Origin: CAZYMF01 sp964648215
Lineage (GTDB): Bacteria > Desulfobacterota > Binatia > HRBIN30 > JACQVA1
Reading direction: 5' to 3'
Assembly (NCBI GenBank): GCA_964648215.1
Contig: CAZYMF010000045.1
Coordinates: 1 to 27,327, forward strand
DNA: 27,327 nucleotides
A model generated the notes under the pieces. The model did no database searches, was not told the origin of the DNA, and saw only the letters and a list, made by a program, of their open reading frames with translations. Positions 8,132 through 16,835 of this stretch are shown here, piece by piece. The translations under genes and the position numbers were made by a program. Positions within the stretch are counted from its first letter, which is position 1. Each line of letters begins with the position of its first letter.

Positions 8132-8764
8132 TCAGCTCGCGTCCAGGCCGAGGGCCGCCCTGAAGTCTTCGCTCGAGTTGACCTTGGGAAACGGCTCCGC
8201 CGGCACCGGCCGATCGAGGAAACGACAGAGCGGCTCCCAACCCTCGCCAGGCTCGTAGACCAACAGGCGGTCCGGCGGCACCGTGCGCCGGACCTCGGCG
8301 TTGTGGCGCTCATAGACCGCGATGGCGTGCGCCCGGTCTGCGAACCTGCCGCCGAACGTATCCTCGAGGACGATCTTCACCGCCATCTCGCGCTGGGCAC
8401 GCGTCTCGGGATTGTCGACCGGCAGGGGACGGATCATCGCCTGGTAGATGGTGTCGTGGGCGCTCTGATACCAGCGCTCCGCGTCACGCACCGTCAGCAG
8501 CACCTTCGCCCGGGGAAAGTGCGCCATGAGCTGGCGCCAGAAATGGCAGACCGGCCAGTCCACCGCGGCGCCGTAGCCGGCAAAGAGCGCGTCCCAGTCG
8601 GTCGGCTTCCCCTCCGCCGCCGCCCGCCACACCGCCACGTGTGGCGGGTGATCGAACACCTCCACCATGTGGTAGCAGCGCCCCAACCCGAGCTGTTCGA
8701 GGGCCATCTTGATCGACAGCGTTCCGGTGCGCCCGAATCCGGCACCGATCACCGACAATGACAT
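8132..8764 (-). CDS. Sulfotransferase-family protein (PAPS-type P-loop)
   Basis: The 210-aa protein starts with VIGAGFGRTGTLSIKMALEQ, the 5'-phosphosulfate-binding P-loop of the compact 'sulfotransferase family' related to Sulfotransfer_4 proteins. A second motif, VLLTVRDAERWYQSAHD at about 88-104, corresponds to the 3'-phosphate-binding strand-helix. Length is typical of this short cytosolic group. Such proteins are thought to transfer sulfate from PAPS to hydroxyl groups, although substrates of this subgroup are largely unknown. An AGGAGGTGAG Shine-Dalgarno directly precedes the ATG. It lies 108 nt downstream of the GT-C-like gene on the same strand and is probably the last gene of the envelope-glycan unit, but the gap is large enough for its own promoter (none convincing seen). 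Confidence 0.85.
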   Translation of the reverse strand: MSLSVIGAGFGRTGTLSIKMALEQLGLGRCYHMVEVFDHPPHVAVWRAAAEGKPTDWDALFAGYGAAVDWPVCHFWRQLMAHFPRAKVLLTVRDAERWYQSAHDTIYQAMIRPLPVDNPETRAQREMAVKIVLEDTFGGRFADRAHAIAVYERHNAEVRRTVPPDRLLVYEPGEGWEPLCRFLDRPVPAEPFPKVNSSEDFRAALGLDAS

Positions 8765-8872
8765 CTCACCTCCTTGCGCTCCCGTCGCACCGCCGTGAAT
8801 CGCGCGAACGTTCGGGCTGCACGCCGCGCGAAATACACCGAAACCGTCGCCAAACCCAAGAGTGGGCCAAGG

Positions 8873-10462
8873 TCACCCCGCAGACGATCCCGACGCCGGC
8901 GGCCGCCCCGGTTGTCCTCGCGCGCACGAGAAGTGAAAGAGCCGTGCCCGAACCCGCAGCTCTCCGCCCACGAAGGTCGGTGGACAGTGCACCAACCAGT
9001 GGCGCCGCATCGCCGGGAAGCTGGTGACGGTGTACTCCGTGGACGGCTGGAAGAGCCGGCCGTCCAGCTCCCGCGCGGACTTCTCGTCGGTCATCGACCA
9101 GGTCGGGACGACCTCGATGTACGTCGGCGGATGTGCGTCGAGAAAGGCCTGGGCCTGCGCGCCGAGTAGCTGGGCGTTGTTGAGACCCATCAGATCGACG
9201 ACGAAGGCGTTGCCGAAGTAGCGCACCGCGCCGGCGTCGACCGCCCACACCACATCGGTCGGCGCCGCCGAGGCCAGAGCCTGACCGACGGCGACCTGAA
9301 CGTCGTCGATGTTGCGGGTGTCGCTCGCCAACCGTTCGTAGCGCTGCGGCGTCTCGACGAGGACACTGACGGCAAGCAACGCCAGCACGACAACGCGACC
9401 GGCACGGGCAGAGACGGGGTCGAAGAAGTGAGACAGCGCCTGGCTCGCCAGCACCGCCACGCCCGCGACGATCAGCGGCACGACGGGCAGCAGGTAGCGC
9501 TGATGGTAGAGAGCATCCGGATCCACCGGCCGCACGAGCACGAAGGAGATCGCGCAGAACGTCAGCCCACCGAGCAGAGCCGCCGCCGCCGTGCGGTCGA
9601 ACGGCGCGCGACGCGAAAACACCAGCCAGGCGGCGAAGGCGCCGAGCAGCACCAGCAGCACCGAGGAGTCGGCGACCGCGATGTGGCCCAACAACCGGCG
9701 GAAGCCGACCAGCTCGGCCCAGGGAACGGGCATGGCCCCGGCGCCCACCTTGGCGTAGAACGTCGCCGGCAGCGGCAATCCGGACACCGCCAGGTCGCGC
9801 CACGCCATCGCGCCGAACGCCACGCCGTTGCCAACTCCGGCCGCCAGCCACAGCGCCCCCAGTCGACGGCGATCGTCGCGCACGAAGAGCAGGAACGGCA
9901 GGACGTAGCAGAGCACGGCGAGCTCGGGACGAGCGAGCCCCACCGCGATTCCGAGAGCACCATAGGCGAACACGCGACCACGCCTGGCCGCGTACAGCAT
10001 GCCGGCCGCGACCAGGGTCGCCAGCGGGACCTCCATGCCGCTCACGCTCGCCGCCACGAGGTCGGGATGAGCCGCCACGAGCACCGCGGCCGCAGCCGCC
10101 AGCGCCACGGGCGTCATCGCCCCCGCGAGAGCGGCAAAGATCATCAGGGCCGCGAGAACGTGCAGACCGAAGCCCAGGACCTTGGTGAGCACGACGATGG
10201 CGCCGATCCGTGTCGCCAGCAACTGCGGAATCGCCAGCAAAACGGCCCACAGCGGCGAGGTGGCTCCGGTGGCGGGAATCCCCGGGTTGTAGGCCAACGT
10301 TCCCGAGCGGGCGATGGAACGGGCGTACACGGCGTGGATCCAGGCATCGTCGAGAGGAAACCCCTGCTGCGTCAAGTACGCCGGCGCGCACGCCAGCAAG
10401 AGCCCCAGGCCCGCCAGCGCCGCCAGGATGACGGTCAGTGTCGCCGTGCGCCCGGCGTTCAT
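8873..10462 (-). CDS. GT-C-fold glycosyltransferase-like polytopic membrane protein
   Basis: The 529-aa protein begins at an ATG overlapping the stop of the upstream gene (ATGA), indicating translational coupling. About ten hydrophobic segments fill residues 8-400, followed by a soluble C-terminal region of about 130 residues. In the first extracytoplasmic loop, FPLDDAWIHAVYAR (Asp38-Asp39) matches the acidic pair near TM1 that coordinates metal and substrate in GT-C transferases using polyprenyl-phosphate sugars. A TSPLWAVLLAI segment after it fits GT39/GT83-like proteins. It likely adds a sugar to an acceptor on the periplasmic side of the inner membrane; donor and acceptor are unknown. The frame stays open far upstream to 11890, but that part is a shadow of the neighbouring gene. 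Confidence 0.8.
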   Translation of the reverse strand: MNAGRTATLTVILAALAGLGLLLACAPAYLTQQGFPLDDAWIHAVYARSIARSGTLAYNPGIPATGATSPLWAVLLAIPQLLATRIGAIVVLTKVLGFGLHVLAALMIFAALAGAMTPVALAAAAAVLVAAHPDLVAASVSGMEVPLATLVAAGMLYAARRGRVFAYGALGIAVGLARPELAVLCYVLPFLLFVRDDRRRLGALWLAAGVGNGVAFGAMAWRDLAVSGLPLPATFYAKVGAGAMPVPWAELVGFRRLLGHIAVADSSVLLVLLGAFAAWLVFSRRAPFDRTAAAALLGGLTFCAISFVLVRPVDPDALYHQRYLLPVVPLIVAGVAVLASQALSHFFDPVSARAGRVVVLALLAVSVLVETPQRYERLASDTRNIDDVQVAVGQALASAAPTDVVWAVDAGAVRYFGNAFVVDLMGLNNAQLLGAQAQAFLDAHPPTYIEVVPTWSMTDEKSARELDGRLFQPSTEYTVTSFPAMRRHWLVHCPPTFVGGELRVRARLFHFSCARGQPGRPPASGSSAG

Positions 10463-11958
10463 GACGTCGGCTTCACCCGGTAGAGTCGCCAGCGTCCCTC
10501 GTGGGTGACGGCCGTGAGCGCCGGCATCGCTTCCATGACCTCTTGCCGGCGAGCGTCGCCGTTCACGATCACGTAGTCGAAGTAGGCGAAGTCGGACGGC
10601 TTCAGGCGCTCGGGCTCCCACTCGAGCCCGCCGGTCCACTGAACGTGGCGCGGGCGCTTGTACACGACCAGGCTCGGGGCGAACTCGGCGAACGAAAAAT
10701 TGAGCTCGCCGCCGTGCAGCACTTGCGCGTAGGCGAACGTCTGCAGGAACGGGCGCCCCTTGAGCCCCGGGCTTTCCTGCACATAGTCGAGACCGAGGAC
10801 GCGCGGCCCGGCGGGCAGCGCCGTCAGCGCCTGCGCCAAGCCGGACATCTCGACGCGGTCGAAACGCAGCCAGGTCGCCGTCGTCGCCAGCGAGAAGACG
10901 CCGACCAGCGCCACCGCTCCCAGCCGCTTCAGGCCGGCGTCGAAAGCCGGAGCCGGCAGGCCCAACAGGAGGAGGATCATCGCCGGCGGAAACCAACGCA
11001 CCTCGAAGCTGATGGTGTTCTGGTAGAGCTGCGGCAACAGCAGCGCGGCCAGCGCGAACAGCCCTCCCGCCAGCAGAAGGGCGCGATCGGTGGTTTGCTC
11101 GAGTCTCTCGCGGTGCTGCCACACCGCCACCACGGCCCAGGCAACGAAGACGAAGAAGACGACATACTCCATCGAGCCGCGAATGCCCCCGAACGCCGCG
11201 TCGACCATCCACGAAAACGACAAGCGGCTCGTCGGCGTCGTGGTCCACATCGTCGGCGACACGAACCCCTCCGCGCTCAGGTGCGGGTACCACAGCGCCG
11301 CCGCGACACAGATCGGAAAGAATCCGGCGGCGCGCCGAGCGCTGGCGGCGAGCGGAACCCGAAAGGCGAGGCTGTAAACCGCGAACCAGGCGATCCCGGC
11401 GGCAAACCACAGCGCGTGACTGACGTAGAGTAGCAGCGCCACGGCGAAAAAGGCGGCGGCCTCGCCCATCCGGTGGCGTCGCGACGGCGGGCGCGTCGTC
11501 AGCAGAAACCAGAGAACGAACGACGGCCAGCCGATCACGAAGCTGTAGAACCCCCAGTACACGAGGTGATTGAAGAACAGCACCGACACCAGGGCCGCCG
11601 CGGCGGCCGGCCGCTGCCTTTTCGCCGCCAGAAGGTGCGTCGCCGCCGTCCACAGCACACCCAGCAGCAGCATCGCCACGCGGCCGGCATTCTCCGGGCG
11701 GAAACACGCCCAGGCCGCGCCGAGAACGACGTAGGAGAGCGTGTACGGGGTGAACCATTGAATGCGATACGGGCCCTGCGGTTGACCGTAGGCGTCGAGG
11801 AACAAGCGCACCTGCGCCACCTGCTGCGGCAGGTCGCTGATCGGCGGAAAGCGCACGGCGAGAAACGGGACGGCGACGCAAACGCAGCACGCCGCGCCGA
11901 GCAGATACCTCACCCTTCGGCTCTCATCGCCCGCAGCTCCCGTCGCGCCCGAAGTCAT
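10459..11958 (-). CDS. Polytopic membrane protein of unknown function in the glycan operon
   Basis: The 499-aa protein is mostly hydrophobic, with roughly ten transmembrane segments (for example YLLGAACCVCVAVPFLAV, LLLYVSHALWFAAGIAWF and YVVFFVFVAWAVVAVW) and a soluble C-terminal domain of about 110 residues that ends in GRWRLYRVKP. The early loop FPPISDLPQQVAQVRLF has a single Asp after TM1, as in GT-C-like proteins, but I do not recognise a defined family. ATG 11958 was chosen; a TTG 13 codons upstream is possible. Its stop overlaps the start of the next gene by 4 nt and the upstream sulfatase-fold gene ends 49 nt before, so it sits inside one transcription unit. A role in making or moving an envelope glycan is inferred from context alone. 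Confidence 0.75.
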   Translation of the reverse strand: MTSGATGAAGDESRRVRYLLGAACCVCVAVPFLAVRFPPISDLPQQVAQVRLFLDAYGQPQGPYRIQWFTPYTLSYVVLGAAWACFRPENAGRVAMLLLGVLWTAATHLLAAKRQRPAAAAALVSVLFFNHLVYWGFYSFVIGWPSFVLWFLLTTRPPSRRHRMGEAAAFFAVALLLYVSHALWFAAGIAWFAVYSLAFRVPLAASARRAAGFFPICVAAALWYPHLSAEGFVSPTMWTTTPTSRLSFSWMVDAAFGGIRGSMEYVVFFVFVAWAVVAVWQHRERLEQTTDRALLLAGGLFALAALLLPQLYQNTISFEVRWFPPAMILLLLGLPAPAFDAGLKRLGAVALVGVFSLATTATWLRFDRVEMSGLAQALTALPAGPRVLGLDYVQESPGLKGRPFLQTFAYAQVLHGGELNFSFAEFAPSLVVYKRPRHVQWTGGLEWEPERLKPSDFAYFDYVIVNGDARRQEVMEAMPALTAVTHEGRWRLYRVKPTS

Positions 11959-12007
11959 CACCCTGGACCCATTCGGCCTTCGCCCCGCCGGAGTCAACCG
12001 CCGCCGT

Positions 12008-13486
12008 TCAGCGCATGTATCCGAGCGCGCGCAGCCGCTCCCGGTCCGCCGCGCTCAAGGGCTTCTCGGGCGACGATCCGGTCTCGGCCCGCTGGAGCAG
12101 GAGAGACCTCATCCGTTCCGTCCCCGGCTGACCGGGCCGGTAGAGATTCGTTCGCTCGCCCGGATCGTTGCGGAGATCGTACAGCTCGTAGGCGTTCTCG
12201 TCCGGCAGTCCCGGCGTCCAGATCAGTTTCCAGTCTCCCAGCACCACGCCGCGAAAGCGCCCGGCCAGGCTGAAGTCGACGCGCCGGCGAACCAGAGCCG
12301 GGAAGTACGAATGACCGCACTCGGCGAACAGCGGCACCGGCGGAAGGCTGGCGCCGCGCAGGTACGGAACCAGTGAGCGGCCGGCGATCGCGTAGCCACG
12401 CTGCGGCAGGGAGACGTCGGTGAGCTCCGCCATCGTCGGCATGACGTCGATCAGAGAGACCCAGTCATCGACGACGCGAGAGGCGCGCAACGGATCGCCA
12501 GGAGAGAAGACGAAAGCCAGCGGCACGCGCAGCGTGGCGTCGTAAACGTACTCGCCGTGGTCGTAGTAGTAGCCGTGCTCTCCCAGGCTTTCGCCGTGGT
12601 CGGCGGTGAAGATGATCAGCCAATCTTTGCCCAGCCGTGCCCGCAGCCCGGCGACGAGCTCGGCGATGTGGTCGTCGGTGTTGCGGATGTCGGCGGCATA
12701 GAGCCGGCGCACGTGCGCGTTGACGGCGGCCGGTAGCGTGTTGCGGTAGACGGCGTTCGCCTTGCCCAGGTCCGGCGGATACGCCTGCTCGCCGACGCCG
12801 CCCCGGATCTCCCCGAAGCTCAGCGCGTAGCGCCCGTCGTAACCCCGGTCGAAGCTCTTCGCCAAGGCCGGCGGCGGGTAGTACGGAACATGAGGGTCGA
12901 TGTAGTGCACCCAGAGGAACACGGCGTCGCTGGGCGTGTATCCCCGCACGCGCTCCAGCGCCGCCGCCGTCGTGCCCGCCGCGTCGCGCGCGTCGTCGGC
13001 AAAATCATAGACGTCGAAGCCGCGCCCGAGACCTCGCTGCGGCACCAGCATGTGGTTCGAGACCACCGCCATCGTCGCGTAGCCGCGCTCGTGCAACAGC
13101 TCGGCGAGAGTGACCACGTTGGGCGCCAGCGTGTCCACCAGGGTCCTCACCTGCGTGGTCCGCGGATACGCGCCGGTGAGGAGGCTGGCGAGAGCGGGCG
13201 TCGTGCGCGGAATCGGCGTGATCGCGTGGGTGAACTTGGCGCCGGTCCGCATCAGCCGATCCAGGAAGGGCGTGGTCGGCCGGTCGTAGCCGTTGCCGCT
13301 GAGATAGTCGTTGCGCAGCGTGTCGACGGTCAGCAACAGCACGTGTCGCCGCGTCGGCGCGATGTTCGCCGACTCGTTGCGGGTGCAACCGGCGAGGCAC
13401 GCGAGCGCGGTCAGCGCGAGGGCCGACAGGAGCCGGCCGTCACGACAGCTCGTGCCCCCCTCCGACCGACAGGCGAACGCGGTCAT
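12008..13486 (-). CDS. Sulfatase-fold (alkaline phosphatase superfamily) lipoprotein with Thr at the nucleophile position
   Basis: The 492-aa protein has a lipoprotein signal peptide ending in LACLAGC (Cys34). The body is a sulfatase-fold domain: VLLLTVDTLRNDYL (metal-binding Asp55), the active-site region at 91-105, FTADHGESLGEHG (Asp296, His297) and the C-terminal DWKLIWTP and YELYDLRNDPGERTNL blocks typical of S1 sulfatases. The Cys/Ser-x-Pro-x-Arg signature needed for formylglycine reads TTPAL, leaving Thr95 at the nucleophile position and Leu99 instead of Arg. Established knowledge: Thr serves as nucleophile in phosphotransferases such as LtaS and EptA. It may therefore be a phosphodiesterase or phosphotransferase instead of a sulfatase. 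It would be membrane-anchored, facing the periplasm, acting on the product of the neighbouring GT-C genes. Confidence 0.88.
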   Translation of the reverse strand: MTAFACRSEGGTSCRDGRLLSALALTALACLAGCTRNESANIAPTRRHVLLLTVDTLRNDYLSGNGYDRPTTPFLDRLMRTGAKFTHAITPIPRTTPALASLLTGAYPRTTQVRTLVDTLAPNVVTLAELLHERGYATMAVVSNHMLVPQRGLGRGFDVYDFADDARDAAGTTAAALERVRGYTPSDAVFLWVHYIDPHVPYYPPPALAKSFDRGYDGRYALSFGEIRGGVGEQAYPPDLGKANAVYRNTLPAAVNAHVRRLYAADIRNTDDHIAELVAGLRARLGKDWLIIFTADHGESLGEHGYYYDHGEYVYDATLRVPLAFVFSPGDPLRASRVVDDWVSLIDVMPTMAELTDVSLPQRGYAIAGRSLVPYLRGASLPPVPLFAECGHSYFPALVRRRVDFSLAGRFRGVVLGDWKLIWTPGLPDENAYELYDLRNDPGERTNLYRPGQPGTERMRSLLLQRAETGSSPEKPLSAADRERLRALGYMR

Positions 13487-13499
13487 GCGGCGCCGCTCT

Positions 13500-15212
13500 T
13501 CATTCACGCCCGCCCGGCCGGTCGTTGCGAACGTAGATGTCGAATCGCTCGATGCCGGCGACTCGATGGTAGGACCGGCGCAGCAGCGCGAGCAAGGCAG
13601 GGAAGCTCGGCAGCACCCCCGCGCTGTCCAGCATGTCTCCGGTAACCCACGGAAAACGGTCGTTGTGCTCGACGAGGATGACGGCGGGCGGTCGTCTTCC
13701 GAGCTCGCTGAGCAGCCGTTGTCGAGCGTGGTCCCGCGACCACGGGACTCGTTGCGGGACATTGTAGATGTAGCGACTGCTCGGAGACCGGTGCGCCAGC
13801 AGGTAGATGACCGGCTCGAACCCCCAGACGTAGACTGGCTCGCCGCTCCGCGTGTGCGCCTCCACCCAGGCGGCCACCTCGCGATTGGCGCCGCTGTTGA
13901 CCTCCTGCACACTGTAGAGGTGGTCGTTGATACGGTCACGCAGTGCAGGGTGCACCAGAGCGACCAGCCGCAGGCGGCAGCGAGCCGCGAAGGAGTCGCC
14001 GAGATCACGTGTCGCCGTGCGCAGATCGATCAGGACCCCGAGCAGCACCAGCACCGCTACGACCGCCAACGGACGGTGCGCCACCAGGCGCCAGAGCTTC
14101 CAGATCCCCCACCCGGCGAGCAGGGCGAGCAACGCCAACGCGGCGGCGAAGTGGTAGGGAAAGAACTTCGCCTGGACCGCGACACCCACCAGGACCACGC
14201 CCGCCACCCCGCCCACGTGCAGCGTCCCTTCCCGCTCGCGTTCGCCGAGCACCGGGAGCAGCACCAACAGGCCGAGGCCCACGGGAATGACCAGAGAGAA
14301 TCCGAAGACGCATCTCTCGATCGCCTGCTGCAGCAACAACGGCAACCACTCGAGACGAAAGCTCAAGGCGGTGTAGTGCGGCGCGAAAACGAAGAGCGTG
14401 TCGAACAGATCCCCCCAGGCCCCCTTGGCGACAAAATAGAGGACGGTCGCCGCCAACGGCAGCGCGGCTCCGGCCACCATGGCGAGCGCGGGCGCCCGCA
14501 GCCAACCTCCCCGGCTCGCGGCCCCTGCGACCCGGCGGCGGCGAGTCGCAACGACCGCCAGGCTGACGACCAGGCCGCCGCCGAACGGCGGTTTCAGCAG
14601 CGCCGCGAAGCCGTACAGCGCTCCCGCCCCGAGCCAGGCGGCGACCTGTCGTTGTTCCCCGTGCGCATCCTCGCGGCGAGGCTCGTACGAGGCGCACACC
14701 AGCGCCCAGACGAGCACCACGGCCGCGAAGCTGCCCGGCTGCGCCGTGTGCCAGAACTCGAGCTGGGCTTCGATCAGAAGCGCCAGGGTTGCTCCGGCCA
14801 CGCCCGCGGTCGCGCTGCCGACGTGCCGCCGTGAAAGGATGGCGCCGGCCCAGAGCAACGAGGCGAAGCCGGCGGCCTCGAGGATGCGCACGGCGTGCAT
14901 GCCAGCACCGAAGAGAGTCTCCGCCAGAGCGAACACGAAGAAGATTCCCGGCGGTTTGAAATCCCACGTGCCCTGATACGGCGCGACTCCGTGCAGCATG
15001 CGCCTCGCGACCAAGGCATAGATTCCCTGGTCGCGGCCGTAGTGAAAGGCGATCAGGTTGGCCAGAAGGTAGCCGGCGAGGACGAGGCACAGGGCGACGA
15101 TCACGCCGTCTCGAACCACGGCCGGTCGAGCCTCCGAGCGCAGCGACGACACCCACATCCCTCGGAGAAGCCCGGGAACCCAATCCCTGCCGTGTGTAGC
15201 CGCCGTTCTCAC
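13500..15212 (-). CDS. GT39/ArnT-like GT-C glycosyltransferase, membrane-bound
   Basis: The 570-aa protein has an early hydrophobic segment (VIVALCLVLAGYLLANLIAF) followed by the first extracytoplasmic loop YGRDQGIYALVARRMLHG, where Asp61 matches the catalytic acidic residue of GT39/GT83 enzymes. PYQGTWDFKPPGIFFVFAL follows, the familiar 'KPP' block of ArnT/PMT-like transferases. About ten further membrane segments and a soluble C-terminal domain (about 420-570, with VYVWGFEPVIYLLAHR) complete the family layout. These enzymes take a sugar from a polyprenyl phosphate and place it on lipid A, glycan or protein. GTG 15212 was chosen because a GAAGAGAG Shine-Dalgarno precedes it; ATG 15158 is an alternative. 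It is the first gene of the five-gene minus-strand unit; its stop lies 13 nt before the sulfatase-fold start. Confidence 0.82.
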   Translation of the reverse strand: MRTAATHGRDWVPGLLRGMWVSSLRSEARPAVVRDGVIVALCLVLAGYLLANLIAFHYGRDQGIYALVARRMLHGVAPYQGTWDFKPPGIFFVFALAETLFGAGMHAVRILEAAGFASLLWAGAILSRRHVGSATAGVAGATLALLIEAQLEFWHTAQPGSFAAVVLVWALVCASYEPRREDAHGEQRQVAAWLGAGALYGFAALLKPPFGGGLVVSLAVVATRRRRVAGAASRGGWLRAPALAMVAGAALPLAATVLYFVAKGAWGDLFDTLFVFAPHYTALSFRLEWLPLLLQQAIERCVFGFSLVIPVGLGLLVLLPVLGEREREGTLHVGGVAGVVLVGVAVQAKFFPYHFAAALALLALLAGWGIWKLWRLVAHRPLAVVAVLVLLGVLIDLRTATRDLGDSFAARCRLRLVALVHPALRDRINDHLYSVQEVNSGANREVAAWVEAHTRSGEPVYVWGFEPVIYLLAHRSPSSRYIYNVPQRVPWSRDHARQRLLSELGRRPPAVILVEHNDRFPWVTGDMLDSAGVLPSFPALLALLRRSYHRVAGIERFDIYVRNDRPGGRE

Positions 15213-15363
15213 CGACTCTCTTCACCCGCCCCGGAGACCATACAGCAGTATTCATACCATCATTCAGATTACTACCCGACCGAGGCGGACGCCGCAGGCG
15301 CGGCGAGGCCGTTCGCAAGAGGTGTCGATCTGTCGCCTCAAGCGTGCATCCATGATGGCCTGT

Positions 15364-15392
15364 TTGCGCCGCTCTGCCGCAACTGCTAGAGT
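15364..15392 (+). promoter_or_regulatory. Extended -10 promoter of the DEAD-box helicase gene
   Basis: -35 TTGCGC (15364-15369), 17-nt spacer ending in TGC (extended -10), -10 TAGAGT (15387-15392). The identical architecture occurs upstream of the RRM gene at 16884-16912, which raises confidence above a single-site match. Expected transcription start is about 15399, giving a leader of about 280 nt. Confidence 0.6.
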
Positions 15393-15405
15393 CCGCCCGT
15401 TCTTC

Positions 15406-15473
15406 CTGACTGTCGGCGCGAAAGCTGGCTTCGTTCTTCAGCCTTTCCCCAAAGCATTCCGCTCCTCACACTC
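15406..15473 (+). promoter_or_regulatory. Conserved 5'-leader element, copy A (helicase gene)
   Basis: Box 1, CTGACTGTCGGCGCGAAAGCT, split here as CTGACTGT + CGGCGCGAAAGCT, starts 13 nt after the -10. Box 2, CCGCTCCTCACACTC, ends at 15473. Between them a possible hairpin pairs AAAGCTG (15421-15427) with CAGCCTTT (15439-15446) with one bulge. The same boxes with the same spacing precede the RRM gene (16926-16994). The position just after the transcription start suggests an RNA element or an initially transcribed regulatory site, as in cold-shock leaders; function is inferred. Confidence 0.55.
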
Positions 15474-15677
15474 GGGCAGACACGGCCAATGGCGACGAGT
15501 GCCATCGGACGTGGGGCAACGAGCTCGGTGTACCGCTCGCTATCGACTTCCGGACGTTTCGGACCAGGCGCTGGCGAGGGCGACGAGACCGGATTGCCGA
15601 CGAAGCCCGCTCGTACGGTTCAATGCGCCTCCCGGCCGCAACAGGCGCCACAGCACAGAGGAAGGACAATCAGTCCA

Positions 15678-16823
15678 GTGAATTCCCAAGAATCAACGTT
15701 TCATCAGTTTCCGCTCTCGGCCCCGATGCAGGCGGCTCTCGCCGCCGCGGGCTACCGCACCCCGACCCCGATCCAGGCGGGGACGATTCGCGCCGCCCTG
15801 GCCGGCCGCGACGTGATCGGCACGGCGCAGACCGGCACCGGCAAGACCGCAGCGTTTCTGGTACCCATCATCGAGCGCCTCGGCGCCGCGCGTTCCAGCG
15901 GGAAAGCCGGCGCCGCGCTGGTGCTGGCACCGACGCGTGAGCTCGCCGAGCAGACCCACCTCTGGGCCGAGCGCCTGGGCCCCGGCCTGCGCTCGGCGCT
16001 GGTCGTCGGCGGAGTCGCCTACGGGCCCCAGCGCGCGCGACTGCAGAACCGCCCCGCGATCATCATCGCCACGCCCGGCCGCCTCGTCGATCACCTCGAG
16101 CGCGGCACCGCTTCTCTGCGCGACGTGCAGATCCTGGTCCTGGATGAAGCCGACCGGATGCTCGACATGGGCTTCAAGCCGCAGCTCGACCGCATCCTGC
16201 GGATGGTTCCGGGGCCGCGGCAGACTCTGCTCTTCTCCGCCACGCTGGCCGCCGATCTCGGCGCGCTGGCGCGAATGCACCTGCGCGATCCCATCCGCGT
16301 CGCCGTCGGCCCGCAAGCCGTGCCGCCGAGCCGCGCGGTCCAGGACGTCTACCTGGTCGAGCAGCAGCACAAGACACCGCTGCTGTTGTCGGTCATCGAT
16401 GGGAACAGCGGCAACGTCCTGGTGTTCGCGCGCACCAAGCATCGCACCGATCGCGTCGCGCGCTCCGTGCGCAACGCCGGTCACGCGGTGCAGCGCCTGC
16501 ACTCCGATCGCACCCAGTCGCAACGCCGCGAGGCTCTCGAAGGATTTCGCGACGGGCGCTACCGGGTCCTGATCGCGACCGACATTGCGGCGCGCGGCAT
16601 CGATGTCGCCGGCATTCGCCGGGTCATCAACTACGACTTGCCCCATACGGTCGAGGATTACGTCCACCGGGTGGGACGCACCGCGCGCGCGCAGGCTCAC
16701 GGCCACGCCTCCAGCTTCGCGGCCCCGGAAGAAGGCGCCCAGCTGCGCGCGATCGAAAGACACATCGGCGGCTCCCTGCCGCGCCAGTCGCACAGCGCCG
16801 GCAGAGTCGCATCGCGGCCGTGA
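15678..16823 (+). CDS. DEAD-box ATP-dependent RNA helicase (RhlE-like)
   Basis: From the GTG at 15678 the product is 381 aa. All helicase motifs are present: Q motif GYRTPTPIQ, motif I AQTGTGKT (50-57), Ia PTRELA, Ib TPGR, II DEAD (156-159), III SAT (187-189), IV VLVFARTK, V TDIAARGIDV and VI HRVGRTAR. It unwinds short RNA duplexes with ATP and would act in ribosome assembly or mRNA decay, often at low temperature. The order and short tail fit RhlE-type proteins, and there is no long basic or RNA-binding C-terminal domain, so it is a minimal helicase. The frame is open upstream to 15489 but nothing there looks like protein; an AGGAAGGA Shine-Dalgarno lies about 10 nt before the chosen GTG. 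A shared leader with the RRM gene suggests co-regulation. Confidence 0.92.
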   Translation: MNSQESTFHQFPLSAPMQAALAAAGYRTPTPIQAGTIRAALAGRDVIGTAQTGTGKTAAFLVPIIERLGAARSSGKAGAALVLAPTRELAEQTHLWAERLGPGLRSALVVGGVAYGPQRARLQNRPAIIIATPGRLVDHLERGTASLRDVQILVLDEADRMLDMGFKPQLDRILRMVPGPRQTLLFSATLAADLGALARMHLRDPIRVAVGPQAVPPSRAVQDVYLVEQQHKTPLLLSVIDGNSGNVLVFARTKHRTDRVARSVRNAGHAVQRLHSDRTQSQRREALEGFRDGRYRVLIATDIAARGIDVAGIRRVINYDLPHTVEDYVHRVGRTARAQAHGHASSFAAPEEGAQLRAIERHIGGSLPRQSHSAGRVASRP

Positions 16824-16835
16824 CGTGTCGCCCCG

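Larger units (their letters stand above)
15213..15677. other. Divergent intergenic region, 465 nt
   Basis: This is the longest gene-free stretch. Its left part (15213-15363) holds the upstream region of the minus-strand glycan operon, including a less GC-rich patch at about 15238-15280 where a minus-strand -10 such as TATGAA could lie; I saw no convincing -35 with it. The right part holds the plus-strand promoter at 15364-15392 and a leader of about 280 nt before the helicase GTG. Open frames crossing it lack protein-like sequence. Confidence 0.6.

Noticed and set aside
10463..11890. Upstream extension of the GT-C-like frame ending at 8873
   Set aside because: Overlaps the membrane-protein gene in another frame and is Arg-rich without hydrophobic segments; the ATGA overlap start is better.
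15489..15677. In-frame upstream extension of the helicase
   Set aside because: The translation is not helicase-like, it overlaps the 5' leader, and a Shine-Dalgarno marks the GTG at 15678.
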